A stretch of DNA of 39,533 bases, taken from the NCBI GenBank assembly GCA_030429665.1, contig JAUIEZ010000034.1, forward strand, positions 1 to 39,533, written 5' to 3'. This DNA is from Gammaproteobacteria bacterium (GTDB lineage: Bacteria; Pseudomonadota; Gammaproteobacteria; Arenicellales; CAJQKF01). Below the pieces are notes generated by a model. That model saw only the letters and a program-made list of their open reading frames with translations. It was not told the origin of the DNA and did not search any database. The translations under genes were made by a program, and so were the position numbers. Shown here one piece after another: positions 1 to 8,479 of the stretch. Numbering within the stretch: the first letter of the stretch is position 1; every line of letters starts with the position of its first letter.

Positions 1-950
1 CGAGATTGCCCGAGACGCTGGTCGCCGGCGGTGAATCGCTCGACCGAATCATCGACGAGACCCGGGCGCTGCGACGGCAGCTCGTCGAACGCATGCAGGC
101 CGGCCGCGACCGGCTGCTCGAGTCCCATTCCTGCAGGCCCGGGCAGGCCGATCGGCTAGTCGAGACTGCGCGTCAGACGGACCAGGAAAACTCGGTTCGT
201 TCCTTCGTCGAACAAGCGGCGGCGTGTTACGACATCGCCGTGGACCCTTATCGCGGGAACAGCGTGCTGCTGGTGCCCGGCGAGCGGCTGCTGACGCCGA
301 TTCCCGGACTGCCCGAGCGCGGCCTGGCGGCTACTTTCGACCGCAACACGGCGCTGGAAAACGAGGACCTGGCGTTCCTGACCTGGGAACACCCACTGGT
401 AACGGCGATCGCGGATCTCGTGCTCAATACCGAGCGCGGCAACGCATCGATCTGCGGCATTCGTCACGCGGCCCTGCCGCGCGGTCGTCTCGCCGTCCAG
501 TGCGTGTTCGTCATCGAGGCTCCGGTATTCTCGTACCCTCAACTGACGCAGTATCTGCCGCCGATGCTGGTCGTGCACATTTATGACGAGAACGGTTCCC
601 GGCTCGACCCGGAACTGGATCACGAGACGATCAGTTCACGCTGGGTGCCGCTCAAGTACAAGGCGGCTCGCCAGATCGTCGGCCTGAAACGCGAGGCGCT
701 CAGGGATCTGCTGGGCGTCGCCGGCAACGACGTCAACGAACGGGCGCACATGCTCCTGCGTGGGCACGGACGGGCAGGCGTGGAACGACTCGAAGACGAA
801 CTGTCGCGCCTGCGGCATCTTGCCGAGGTCAATCCCGCGGTGCGTCGCGATGAAATCGAACAGCTGACGCGCCTGGTTGACGCCGCGCGCTCATCGCTGA
901 GCCAACCCCGCGTGCGACTCGACGCGGTGCGGGTTCTCGTCGGATTGTAG
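1..950 (+). CDS. rapA: RNA polymerase-associated helicase RapA, C-terminal part (5' end outside window)
   Basis: This is the C-terminal region of RapA (HepA), the SWI/SNF-type ATPase that binds RNA polymerase and helps recycle it. Reading starts in frame at base 3; the ATPase lobes lie upstream of the window. The visible 315 residues match the family's C-terminal domain: the segment EHPLVTAIADLVLNTERGN, the stretch around FSYPQLTQYLPPM, a charged helical region near the end (RLEDELSRLRHLAEVNPAVRRDEIEQL, split here across positions 780-880) and the closing RVRLDAVRVLVGL, which mirrors the RWRLDAIRLIV ending of E. coli RapA. The stop at 948-950 is followed after 12 bases by the stop of the convergent sensor gene. 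Recognition is from recalled family sequence, not a search. Confidence 0.88.
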   Translation, partial: RLPETLVAGGESLDRIIDETRALRRQLVERMQAGRDRLLESHSCRPGQADRLVETARQTDQENSVRSFVEQAAACYDIAVDPYRGNSVLLVPGERLLTPIPGLPERGLAATFDRNTALENEDLAFLTWEHPLVTAIADLVLNTERGNASICGIRHAALPRGRLAVQCVFVIEAPVFSYPQLTQYLPPMLVVHIYDENGSRLDPELDHETISSRWVPLKYKAARQIVGLKREALRDLLGVAGNDVNERAHMLLRGHGRAGVERLEDELSRLRHLAEVNPAVRRDEIEQLTRLVDAARSSLSQPRVRLDAVRVLVGL

Positions 951-962
951 TGAGGGTTGCCG

Positions 963-1958
963 TCAGTTGAGCTCGGCGCCGCTGACGTCGTCCCCGAACC
1001 ACACGTTGTCGGCGCCGATCCAGTGTGCCGTGTCGGACGCCAGGAACTCGTCCACCGACAGGAAGTGCTGGCTATCCCACGACAGGTTCAGTCCCACCAT
1101 TCCGTTCACCACGTTCAACGACGCCGCGCGCAGGTACAGGTAGGGATCGCTCGTGCGCAGGACGTGGAACGCGTCGAGCACGCGATCGAGCTGCTCGGTG
1201 TTCACGCATGACGCCTCCACCGGCGGCGCGAGGTTGTACGCCAGGCAAATGGACGGCTGCAGGATTTCCTCCAGCACGTGGACCCGGTAGCGCATCGGGT
1301 CATCGGCGCACCACAGCGTCGCCCGTGAACTGGAGAAGTGCAACTTGAAATGAAAAACGCCACGGTGCGCGACTAGGTCGTGAATGATCACCTTGAGGTC
1401 GTCGAACTGCCGCTCCATGTCGCTGACGTTTCGCTCCTGGTGATACATCAGGTCGCGAATCGACGGGTCGCCGGCAATGCGCTTCCAGTGATTCATCTGC
1501 GGGACGTCCGGGCTGATCAACGGCAGGTTGCGCAGCAGGAAGTCGGCGCAGAGGTATCCCAGCAATGCGCCGCCGCGCGCATTGATCCGGTGCACCGCGG
1601 TGATGCCGATGGCGTTTTCCGGGCGGCTGATGTAGACATCGGACATAAAAATGGGTTGGCGATGTTCGCGCGCCAACTTGAACCATCCGCGCTCGGACAA
1701 GTCCTGGCCGAAGAAACCCCCGTCTGTCGATTCGCGGCCCACGTTGGCGCTCATCTGTATGCCGAACGGATTCACCACGTAGACCAGCGCGCAGGATTGC
1801 AGCCGCTGAATTCCCGAGGACAACGCGTGGTTCAGGCGCATCGGCTGGTCGAAGACTTCGCCGCACAGGTCGGCAATCGTCGCGAGGGGATCGCGGAGCG
1901 CATAGCTTAGCGCGCTGAGCCGCAGGTCGATGACCTTGGACAGGTCGCTCTTATTCAT
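963..1958 (-). CDS. PDC/Cache sensor-domain protein
   Basis: A 331-residue soluble protein with no signal peptide or membrane segment. The middle (about residues 60-160) looks like a PDC/Cache-type ligand-binding fold: a cysteine-containing stretch SCALVYVVNPFGIQMSANV, then GWFKLAREHRQPIFMSDVY and ITAVHRINARGGALLGYLCAD, the usual order of strands in proteins annotated as PDC sensor domain-containing. No kinase, GGDEF or methyl-accepting domain follows, so the output is unknown. I start at the ATG at 1958 (MNKSDLSKV), with a weak GAG-type ribosome site 8 bases ahead. The frame stays open upstream to 2129, but that extension is basic and low-quality. It converges on rapA. Confidence 0.65.
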   Translation of the reverse strand: MNKSDLSKVIDLRLSALSYALRDPLATIADLCGEVFDQPMRLNHALSSGIQRLQSCALVYVVNPFGIQMSANVGRESTDGGFFGQDLSERGWFKLAREHRQPIFMSDVYISRPENAIGITAVHRINARGGALLGYLCADFLLRNLPLISPDVPQMNHWKRIAGDPSIRDLMYHQERNVSDMERQFDDLKVIIHDLVAHRGVFHFKLHFSSSRATLWCADDPMRYRVHVLEEILQPSICLAYNLAPPVEASCVNTEQLDRVLDAFHVLRTSDPYLYLRAASLNVVNGMVGLNLSWDSQHFLSVDEFLASDTAHWIGADNVWFGDDVSGAELN

Positions 1959-2171
1959 TTCGCCGCTCACTTTCGCAGTCGGGAAGGTTGGTCCGTCTCG
2001 ACTGAACCGTCTAGCATGAATCGTGCCATCCTCGCGTCGTTCCCGGTTCTTGCGAACTTTCGTCGCTTCGCGGGCTCTTCGCGGCTGCGAACGTGCACCA
2101 GCGGCGTGCGAAGCGACGCATCGTTGCACCGTCGATGTACCCTGTCGTTTGGCGACCGCTCGGCCCTCGAT

Positions 2172-2393
2172 TCACTGCGGGTCGGCGCCAGAACCAGCCT
2201 GTCGAGTGAAGGTGTACTCGCTGCCGGCACGCTTGACGTGAATCCGCACGCGCTCGAAGACGAACGCCTCGCCGTCTTCGAGTTCGCGCAGTTCGCCGCC
2301 GACCACGACGAAGCCCTCCCGGACGACGCCACAGTGAACGACTCCCAGCTTGTCGTGAAATTTCGGTGCCAGTGTGATGGTTTCCTCGGACAT
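2172..2393 (-). CDS. Small hypothetical protein (73 aa)
   Basis: I do not recognise this protein. It would be 73 residues, starting MSEETITLAPKF at the ATG at 2391-2393, with a purine-rich GGGGG stretch about 10 bases upstream as ribosome site. The composition (alternating charged and beta-prone residues, one Cys, no membrane segment) looks like a small beta-rich cytoplasmic protein. An open frame on the opposite strand (2016-2423) covers the same bases, but its product is arginine- and serine-rich without a ribosome site, so I favour the leftward reading. It sits alone between the sensor gene and the divergent GST gene. Confidence 0.4.
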   Translation of the reverse strand: MSEETITLAPKFHDKLGVVHCGVVREGFVVVGGELRELEDGEAFVFERVRIHVKRAGSEYTFTRQAGSGADPQ

Positions 2394-2542
2394 GCGGGCG
2401 TCCCCCTTCGGCGTTCTCGGTGAGTACGGTGAGAATGATAACCCGGCAGCGACAGGCAAGGCGCCGGAAGTTTCTCGCCATGGGTTATGATGTCGTGCCA
2501 GTCTCCCTCGTATCGAACCATGCCGTACCGGACGCGCCGACC

Positions 2543-3190
2543 ATGACCGACCGCTATCGCCTGGTCATAGGCAACAAGAATTACTCTTCCTGGTCGATGC
2601 GTGCCTGGGTGCTGATGCGCCATGCCGGCATCGCATTCGAAGAGACGCTGGTGCCGTTGTATCGCGACGACACCGGCGAGCGACTGGCCGCCTACGGGTC
2701 GGCGCCCCCGCGCGTGCCCATTCTTCTTCATGGCGATCTCGTCGTGTGGGACTCGACGGCGATCGTCGAGTATCTGAACGAGCGGCACCCGGAAGCCGGC
2801 CTGCTGCCGGAGGAATCCGGCGCCCGCGCCATGGCGCGCAGCATCTGCGCCGAGATGCACTCGAGTTTCGTCGCATTGCGGGAGGCGGTCCCCATGAACA
2901 TCCGGCAGAGGCGTCGGCGCCCGCTGACCCCGGCGGTGGAGGCCGACATCGCCCGCATCGAATCGGTGTGGCGCAGCTGCCTGGCGTCGAGCGGCGGCCC
3001 CTTCCTGTTCGGCGGGTTTACCGTGGCCGATGCTTTCTACGCGCCGGTCGTGATGCGTTTGCGTACACTCGAACACCCGTTGACCGGCGGCCTGCAGGAA
3101 TATGCGAGGAATATCGTCGGCAACGCCGCGGTCGATGCCTGGTGCCGCGCCGCCGCCGACGAACCGTGGATTATCGACGACTCGGAGTAG
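2543..3190 (+). CDS. Glutathione S-transferase family protein
   Basis: A 215-residue protein of the usual GST length. The N-terminal thioredoxin-like domain begins YRLVIGNKNYSSWSMRAWVLMRHAGI, where the SSWSMR stretch holds the expected Ser/Tyr-type catalytic region. The conserved P-x-L/I-x(3)-D/E pattern follows (APPRVPILLHGDLVVWDSTAIVEYLNE: cis-Pro, then the D-S-T-A-I segment that binds the gamma-glutamyl group). The helical C-terminal domain has FLFGGFTVADAFYAPVVMR, matching the family's F-x(2)-x-D-A-F/x motif. It would conjugate or reduce substrates with glutathione in the cytoplasm; the substrate cannot be read. I use the ATG at 2543; the frame is open back to 2420. Its last 20 bases overlap the convergent sulfotransferase gene. 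Confidence 0.82.
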   Translation: MTDRYRLVIGNKNYSSWSMRAWVLMRHAGIAFEETLVPLYRDDTGERLAAYGSAPPRVPILLHGDLVVWDSTAIVEYLNERHPEAGLLPEESGARAMARSICAEMHSSFVALREAVPMNIRQRRRRPLTPAVEADIARIESVWRSCLASSGGPFLFGGFTVADAFYAPVVMRLRTLEHPLTGGLQEYARNIVGNAAVDAWCRAAADEPWIIDDSE

Positions 3191-4052
3191 GCGGTTCGTC
3201 CGGGTTCGGCGCCGGCTCGTCGAACTGTGCCGCCTCGTAGGCGAGCAGGCGCTGCCAGTCGTCCGCGTAGTGCCTGCGGATCGCCTCCATGGTGCCGGAC
3301 GGTGTCAGCGATTCTCTCGCTGCCGGGTTGTCCGGCATCAATCCCGCGGCAAGCAGAAGAAGATAGCTTCGGTACAGGGACAACCGGCGGCTCTTTCGGG
3401 TCTTGCCCCGGAGCGACGACATGTCCTCGGGGTCGGGCAGGCGCAGCCGTTGATTCAGCCGTCGAAGATTGAGCAACCGGTCGACGCCATAGGACTGGTG
3501 CACGGGACTGGTTCCCAACCGCGCGGGATCGATGCGCGCGCCGAGGTGCTCGCACAGCCGCCGATTGAAATCGGCCGGGTCGCGACGCATGCGGTCGTAC
3601 GTGAGCACGAAAGGCGCACGGCCGAAATAGCCCTCGATCCGATCGATCATGTCCATGTAATAGAGCTGGTCGCGTTTCCAGATACCATGGTCGCCGACGA
3701 TGTCCAGGTAGGCGTCCAGCGGCCGATACCCGCCGTTCTTGACGTAGCGGCGGTAATGCGAAGCGATCCACTCATCGTGGCGGCGAAAAAATATCAATAC
3801 GCGGGCGTCGGGATAGATCGACGATATTTCCTTCAAACGCCGGTCGAGATACTTGCCGCATTCGCGCGAGAGCAGGTATCGCGAGTGCGCGCGGCGCGCG
3901 ATCACCCGCGGGTGCGTGCGAAACCGGTTACGGTGGATGTAGCAGATGCCGTCGAGCGCTGGGAAGACGCGTTTTTGCAGGTAAGTCGATGCAACTTTCC
4001 CCAGGCCTGCGTGGTAGAAAACCAGCGGTTCTTGTGCGGCGTCTGCGGACAT
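3171..4052 (-). CDS. Sulfotransferase-like protein
   Basis: A 293-residue protein resembling the P-loop sulfotransferase superfamily. The N-terminus reads VFYHAGLGKVASTYLQKRVFPAL, where G-x-G-K-x-A-S-T-Y-L is the usual PAPS 5'-phosphosulfate loop form (K-x-A-S/G-T-x-L). A later segment, ARVLIFFRRHDEWIASHYRRYVKNGG, matches the 3'-phosphate-binding part (R-x-P/H-x(3)-x-S-x-Y). It would transfer sulfate from PAPS to a carbohydrate or other acceptor; the acceptor is unknown. No signal peptide is evident. A second, decayed sulfotransferase lies at 18265-18881 but belongs to a different family. The gene ends inside the 3' end of the GST gene (20-base convergent overlap). The C-terminal 15 residues are proline-rich. 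Confidence 0.6.
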   Translation of the reverse strand: MSADAAQEPLVFYHAGLGKVASTYLQKRVFPALDGICYIHRNRFRTHPRVIARRAHSRYLLSRECGKYLDRRLKEISSIYPDARVLIFFRRHDEWIASHYRRYVKNGGYRPLDAYLDIVGDHGIWKRDQLYYMDMIDRIEGYFGRAPFVLTYDRMRRDPADFNRRLCEHLGARIDPARLGTSPVHQSYGVDRLLNLRRLNQRLRLPDPEDMSSLRGKTRKSRRLSLYRSYLLLLAAGLMPDNPAARESLTPSGTMEAIRRHYADDWQRLLAYEAAQFDEPAPNPDEPPTPSRR

Positions 4053-4269
4053 CGGCGGGGATCGGTGGACGGGGCGCGCATGATACGAAATGCGTCGCCA
4101 CCGTGTCCATGCGAGCAGGCCCGGTTTTTCGATCCGGACCGGGCCTCACTTCGAACCGGGATGCGTGACCGGAAAGGCGTCGTGCCGGTTCAATGACAGC
4201 GAGTCCCGACGCCGCCCATGACGGAATGGGACCGGAAACCGCCGCCCACTGGCGATCGGCACAGGCGTG

Positions 4270-5019
4270 CTATGGCTTCAGGTCCATGTCGAGGTGGATG
4301 TAGTCGCCCCGGTACAGGACGTCCGCGACATAAATCACCGTGTCTTCCGGTGTGCAAATCACGCGCCGGACCTCGGCCATGGGTTCGCCGACCGGTATAT
4401 CGAGCAGCGACGCCACCTCGACGTCAGCCTTCGATATGTGCATGGTTTGGCGTGCGCGGCCGATTCGAAGGCCCGGCAGCGAGAAGAGGACCGGCAATAC
4501 CACCTGGGTGCGAAACGCGTCCTGCGCGCGGCGGAAGATCGAGTTCTCGATGTACATCGAGTTGACACAGTACTTGATGCCGTCGCGGGCATGCACGCGG
4601 CGCATGTGGAAATAGCTGGGCGCGGCGGCGCCGTCGTCGTCTCCAAGCAGGGGCGAGGCATTGGACTCCACGAGGTTGGTCAGTACCGGCTTGTCGTTGC
4701 GGTACATCTCGACCAAACCGGCGAGCGTCGTGTGTACGCGCAACTGGCGATGGGCGCGCGCGTGTTCGTGCACGACGGTTCCGCGGCCGCGCTGGGGAGA
4801 CACCAGCCCCTCGTCATGCAGCAGACGAATGGCCTGTCGTACGGTGACGCGCGCCACCGAGAACTCGGCCATGAGCATCTCGATGGAGGGCAGCATGTCG
4901 CCGGGCCGCCAAGTGCCGCGATCGATGCGCTGGCGAAATATGTCTGCCAGTTGCAGGTATCGTGGTACGCGGCTGGCGCCGAACACGGGGTGTGCATCCT
5001 TTTTTCGCGTGGCGGCCAT
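4270..5019 (-). CDS. GntR-family transcriptional regulator, HutC/UTRA type
   Basis: A 249-residue one-component regulator. Residues about 18-90 form the winged helix-turn-helix of the GntR family (YLQLADIFRQRIDRGTW, PGDMLPSIEMLMAEFSVA, VTVRQAIRLLHDEGLV, then the wing QRGRGTVV). The remaining 150 residues form the UTRA ligand-binding domain of the HutC subfamily (RVHARDGIKYCVNSMYIEN; LDIPVGEPMAEVRRVICTPE; VLYRGDYIHLDMDL). HutC-type members usually repress a neighbouring uptake or catabolic operon and are released by its substrate or intermediate. It is divergent from the ABC importer that starts at 5169, so that operon is the likely target; the 149-base gap holds a TACTATAGTA palindrome. Confidence 0.88.
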   Translation of the reverse strand: MAATRKKDAHPVFGASRVPRYLQLADIFRQRIDRGTWRPGDMLPSIEMLMAEFSVARVTVRQAIRLLHDEGLVSPQRGRGTVVHEHARAHRQLRVHTTLAGLVEMYRNDKPVLTNLVESNASPLLGDDDGAAAPSYFHMRRVHARDGIKYCVNSMYIENSIFRRAQDAFRTQVVLPVLFSLPGLRIGRARQTMHISKADVEVASLLDIPVGEPMAEVRRVICTPEDTVIYVADVLYRGDYIHLDMDLKP

Positions 5020-5071
5020 GTTCCGATCCGGCGTCAGTACCTTCGTTTGTGCAGGTTGCGTGAAACGTCCC

Positions 5072-5125
5072 TACTATAGTACATTTATTCAAACAGCCTA
5101 AAAAAGAGACTTTTGGGTCTTTTTC
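5072..5125. promoter_or_regulatory. Candidate GntR operator region between regulator and importer
   Basis: Two symmetric elements lie in the divergent gap. The first is a perfect 10-bp palindrome, TACTATAGTA, at 5072-5081. The second is an inverted repeat with arms AAAAAGA (5102-5108) and TCTTTTT (5119-5125) around 10 bases. HutC-type GntR proteins bind short palindromes in such positions, so the first is my preferred operator; the assignment is inference. The region is much more AT-rich than its surroundings. Confidence 0.4.
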
Positions 5126-5168
5126 GACGATTCATCGCTATTCGTCAACCCACCGGAGGAGTCATTAC

Positions 5169-6599
5169 ATGTCCCACAAGCCGAATTCGTCCGGCCGCGC
5201 GCGGTCCGGTCTCGTCACACGTCGCGACATTCTCAAAACCACCCTCGCCGGGGCCACGTCGCTGGCCGCGCCGGGCCTGATGATCGGCCGCGCACACGCC
5301 GCCGGGGAGTACATGGATCTCGCCTCATTCCAGGGCGCCGGAATCAACTGGCGCATGGCGGAGGGGGAGAAGATCACGATTGCGGTCATTCCGGCCGGGT
5401 ACTTCAACAACCTGGAAACGGTGTTGCCGGACTTCGTTACGTTGACCGGCGTCGAGGCGCGCCTCGAGATGATTCCGCCGGGCCAGATCCGTCAAAAGGC
5501 GGTGCTCGACCTGTCGAGCAAGACCGGGACCTATGCCTCCCACGCCGCCGACCCGATGTACTACGAGCTGTACGTGGCCAACGGCTGGATCGATCCCCTC
5601 GACGACTACCTCGGCGACGACAAGCTGACCGACGCGGCGTGGTTCGACTACGAGGACATCCAACCCGGTCATCGTGGCGCCACTTCGGTGGACGGCCGTC
5701 CGTACGGCATTCCCTACGACGGCGAGGCCACGATCCAGATCTACCGCAAGGACGTCTACGACGCCAAGGGGATCGCGCCGGCCGAGACGCTGGACGAATA
5801 CCGGGCGAACGCCGAAGCGGTTCACGATCCGGATAACCGGCTTTGGGGGTGCGCCCTGCGAGGGTTTCGTGGCGCCGGCCAGAACATGTACATCTACCCG
5901 TCGATTTTCCGATCCTTCGGCGGTGAGTGGTTCGACGGAGAGCGTGTCGTCGTCGACTCGCCCGAAGCATTGGCGGCGCTGGAGTACTACGTATCGCTGC
6001 TAAATGCCTACGCACCCGCGGGCGTGGAGAACTGGAACTGGCCCGATATCGCCGATGCCTTCAGCCAGGGCACTTTAGGTTCCTACATCGATGCGCACGG
6101 CAGTGCCGCGGTGGTTGCCAACCCGGAGAAGTCCAAGGTGGTCGGCAACATCGGCTTCGCGCGCTGGCCCAAGGGGCCATCCGGCAAGCGCGTCACCTCG
6201 ATCTGGAACTGGAGTTTCCCGATCAACGGCGCGCTCTCGGAGAAACAGAAGCAGGCCACCTGGTTGTTCGCGCAATGGGCCGGCTCGAAGGAGGTGCAGG
6301 TGGCCACCACCTACAACTACCCGGGAGCCTACAAGCGCACCGGCGCGAACCGCGCCTCGCTGTGGAAGGACGCGAAATTTCTCGAACTGATGAGCGGATT
6401 CGGTCACAACTACGTGGAGGCGGCCACCGAGTCGTTCGCCAACGATACCGATCCCGACTGGCGTCCGCGCCTGCCCCAGTGGCCGGCGGTGGGAGATACC
6501 ATGGCCACCGCCATCCAGTCGGCGCTGGTCGGACAGGCGACGCCCGCTGCCGCGCTCAAGGACGCGCAGGAGAAAATCGACAAGATTCTCAAGGGCTGA
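5169..6599 (+). CDS. ABC transporter substrate-binding protein, CUT1-like, Tat-exported
   Basis: A 476-residue extracytoplasmic solute-binding protein of the family 1 (sugar/glycerol-phosphate/sulfated sugar) type. The N-terminus carries a clear twin-arginine signal: TRRDILKT followed by a hydrophobic stretch TLAGATSLAAPGLMIG and a cleavage region RAHAAG. The mature part has the family's DGRPYGIPYDGEATIQIYRKDVY segment and a late ITSIWNWSFPINGALSEKQKQATWLFAQWAGSKEVQ-like region (6197-6305) with the usual substrate-facing Trp residues. It delivers ligand to the two permeases encoded just downstream. The ATG at 5169 is preceded by GGAGGAG with good spacing. The ligand cannot be read; the downstream sulfatase suggests a sulfated compound. 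Confidence 0.88.
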   Translation: MSHKPNSSGRARSGLVTRRDILKTTLAGATSLAAPGLMIGRAHAAGEYMDLASFQGAGINWRMAEGEKITIAVIPAGYFNNLETVLPDFVTLTGVEARLEMIPPGQIRQKAVLDLSSKTGTYASHAADPMYYELYVANGWIDPLDDYLGDDKLTDAAWFDYEDIQPGHRGATSVDGRPYGIPYDGEATIQIYRKDVYDAKGIAPAETLDEYRANAEAVHDPDNRLWGCALRGFRGAGQNMYIYPSIFRSFGGEWFDGERVVVDSPEALAALEYYVSLLNAYAPAGVENWNWPDIADAFSQGTLGSYIDAHGSAAVVANPEKSKVVGNIGFARWPKGPSGKRVTSIWNWSFPINGALSEKQKQATWLFAQWAGSKEVQVATTYNYPGAYKRTGANRASLWKDAKFLELMSGFGHNYVEAATESFANDTDPDWRPRLPQWPAVGDTMATAIQSALVGQATPAAALKDAQEKIDKILKG

Positions 6600-6640
6600 C
6601 CGTCTGTCGCGTTCGGAGATCTGACCCGTGGAATTTTCGT

Positions 6641-7591
6641 ATGAGAATCCCCTGGCGGTGGCGGGTCGCTGCTAGGATGCAAGGCAGAGTGAATCGGGAA
6701 GGCGGCGTGCACCAGGGCGAAACACGTTTTGCCCTGGTGCTCACCGCTCCCGGCATCCTGGTCCTGCTGGTGACCACGACGTTTCCGCTTGCCTACCTGG
6801 TCTGGAGTTCCTTCCAGACCATCAACCTGGCGATGCCGTTCCTGGACGGATTCGCCGGCGTGCAGAACTACGTCGACATGTGGTACGACGCGCGCTTCTG
6901 GCACGCCCTGGGCCTGACCGGGATCTACACCGTGTCCAGCGTGACGCTACAGGTGGCGATCGGGCTGGGGCTGGCGTTGATGGTCATGCAGATTCCCGCG
7001 GGACAGTGGATCTTCCGCATCGTGGCCATCCTGCCGATCGTGCTTGCGCCGGTGGTGGTGGGACTGTTCTGGCGGACCCTGATGCTGGCGCCCAACTTCG
7101 GCATGATCGATTTCCTCGTGCAGTGGCTGGGTTTCGAGCAGATCAACTGGCTGGGCGCCCCGACGCCGGCGTTGATCTCGGTCATCGTCATCCATACGTG
7201 GCAGTGGACGCCGTTCGCCTTCCTGGTCTTCCTCGCCAGTCTGGCCTCGCTGCCGGGCGACGTGTACGAGGCGGCGCGCATCGATCGCGCAAACGCGCTG
7301 CAGCGTTTTTGGCACATCACGCTGCCGCTGCTTCGGCCGGCTATCGTCATCGTCATCATCATGCGTGCGATGATCTCCCTGCACGCGTTCGCCGCCATCT
7401 TCGCTGCCACCGGCGGCGGGCCCGGCACGGCCTCGGAGATTCTCAACCTGTATGCGTTCAAGACGTCGTTCGTGGAACTCAATTTCGGTTACGGCTCGGC
7501 GCTGGCGGTCGCCTTGCTCGTGATCACGATGGCCGTGTCCGGCATCCTGTTCTACGTACGCACGCCGCGACGCCGGGAGGCGAGCGCATGA
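6641..7591 (+). CDS. ABC transporter permease, MalF-like (CUT1)
   Basis: An inner-membrane permease with six apparent membrane segments, beginning with TRFALVLTAPGILVLLVTTTFPLAYLVWSSF. The EAA loop that contacts the ATPase is visible as YEAARIDRANALQRFWHITLPLLRPA. Pairing with the next gene makes the heterodimeric channel. The start is uncertain: I give the ATG at 6641, but the ATG at 6677 and the GTG at 6703 (preceded by GGGAAGG) are alternatives, and the last would give the most typical short N-terminus. The stop overlaps the next start as ATGA. The 41-base gap after the binding-protein gene suggests one operon. Confidence 0.85.
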   Translation: MRIPWRWRVAARMQGRVNREGGVHQGETRFALVLTAPGILVLLVTTTFPLAYLVWSSFQTINLAMPFLDGFAGVQNYVDMWYDARFWHALGLTGIYTVSSVTLQVAIGLGLALMVMQIPAGQWIFRIVAILPIVLAPVVVGLFWRTLMLAPNFGMIDFLVQWLGFEQINWLGAPTPALISVIVIHTWQWTPFAFLVFLASLASLPGDVYEAARIDRANALQRFWHITLPLLRPAIVIVIIMRAMISLHAFAAIFAATGGGPGTASEILNLYAFKTSFVELNFGYGSALAVALLVITMAVSGILFYVRTPRRREASA

Positions 7592-8439
7592 GCCTGCACA
7601 GGCGAGCCGCGACCCGGCGCAAGGTCGTGCTCATGGCGGTGGCCGCGGCGTTGCTGCTGGTGTGGGTATTCCCGCTCATCTGGGCGGTCATCGTTTCCTT
7701 CAAGTCGGAAAGCGACGTGCTGGCCTATCCGCCAACGGTGTTTTTCGAGCCGATCGGTCGGAACTACGAGGACGCGCTGTTCGGCGATTTCTCCATTCTC
7801 GACAGCCTGGCGACCAGCGCCATCGTATCGGTATCGACCACCGTGCTGACCATCGTCCTGGCGGTGCCCGCCGCCTACGCCTTCGCGCGATTGAAACTGC
7901 CGGCGAAGAAATCGATCGGTTTCTATACCCTGGCGACGCAAATGGTGCCGCCGGTGGGGCTGGTCATCCCGTATTTTCTCATTCTCAACAAGGTCAGCAT
8001 GCTGGACACTTACACCGGCATGATCATCGTCTACCTGACGTTTTCCCTGCCGTTCGCCATCTGGCTGATGGTTTCCTACATGGAGGACATTCCCTTCGAA
8101 ATGGAGGAAGCCGCCTTCCTCGACAAGGCGACCCGATGGCAGACGTTGTGGCACATCATCATTCCCCAGGTGCGCGGGGGCATCGCGGTGACGGTGATCT
8201 TCGTGTTCCTCAATGCGTGGAACGAGTTCCTGTTCGCGGTGCAACTCGGCGGCAACACGGTGCGGCCGGTGACGGTCGCCATGTACAACTTCGTGTCGGT
8301 GGAGCAGACGTTGTGGGCCAAGCTGTCGGCCGCGGCGTTGATCGCCATGTTGCCGGTGGTGATCATCGGCATCGCGGCGCAGAAACAGATCGTGAAGGGT
8401 CTGACCATCGGCGCGGTGAAGGGCGGCGGGCGCAGGTAG
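7588..8439 (+). CDS. ABC transporter permease, MalG-like (CUT1)
   Basis: A 283-residue inner-membrane permease. The N-terminus is basic (MSLHRRAATRRK), followed by the first membrane segment VVLMAVAAALLLVWVFPLIWAVIVSFK. Further segments include ATSAIVSVSTTVLTIVLAVPAAYAFARL and the family-typical PYFLILNKVSMLDTYTGMIIVYLTFSLPFAIWLM. The EAA loop reads MEEAAFLDKATRWQTLWHIIIPQVRGG. The protein pairs with the MalF-like permease in front of it, whose stop it overlaps by four bases (ATGA), so the two are translationally coupled. The start is therefore well fixed, although the frame remains open far upstream inside the preceding gene. Confidence 0.9.
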   Translation: MSLHRRAATRRKVVLMAVAAALLLVWVFPLIWAVIVSFKSESDVLAYPPTVFFEPIGRNYEDALFGDFSILDSLATSAIVSVSTTVLTIVLAVPAAYAFARLKLPAKKSIGFYTLATQMVPPVGLVIPYFLILNKVSMLDTYTGMIIVYLTFSLPFAIWLMVSYMEDIPFEMEEAAFLDKATRWQTLWHIIIPQVRGGIAVTVIFVFLNAWNEFLFAVQLGGNTVRPVTVAMYNFVSVEQTLWAKLSAAALIAMLPVVIIGIAAQKQIVKGLTIGAVKGGGRR

Positions 8440-8479
8440 CGTTCCGGCGCGAGCAACGATCTGACGGGACAGGAATCTG

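Noticed and set aside
1967..3076. 369-codon reverse frame across the small ORF and GST region
   Set aside because: Arg/His-rich product opposite a clear GST gene, with no recognisable domain.
3171..4052. Treating the two sulfotransferase-like loci as copies of one gene
   Set aside because: The intact gene (K-V-A-S-T-Y-L loop) and the pseudogene (K-T-A-G-T-S loop) differ in family motifs, so they are not recent duplicates.
5927..6640. In-frame extension of the first permease into the binding-protein gene
   Set aside because: The extension is antithetical to the binding-protein frame and has no membrane or family features; permease homology starts after about 6700.
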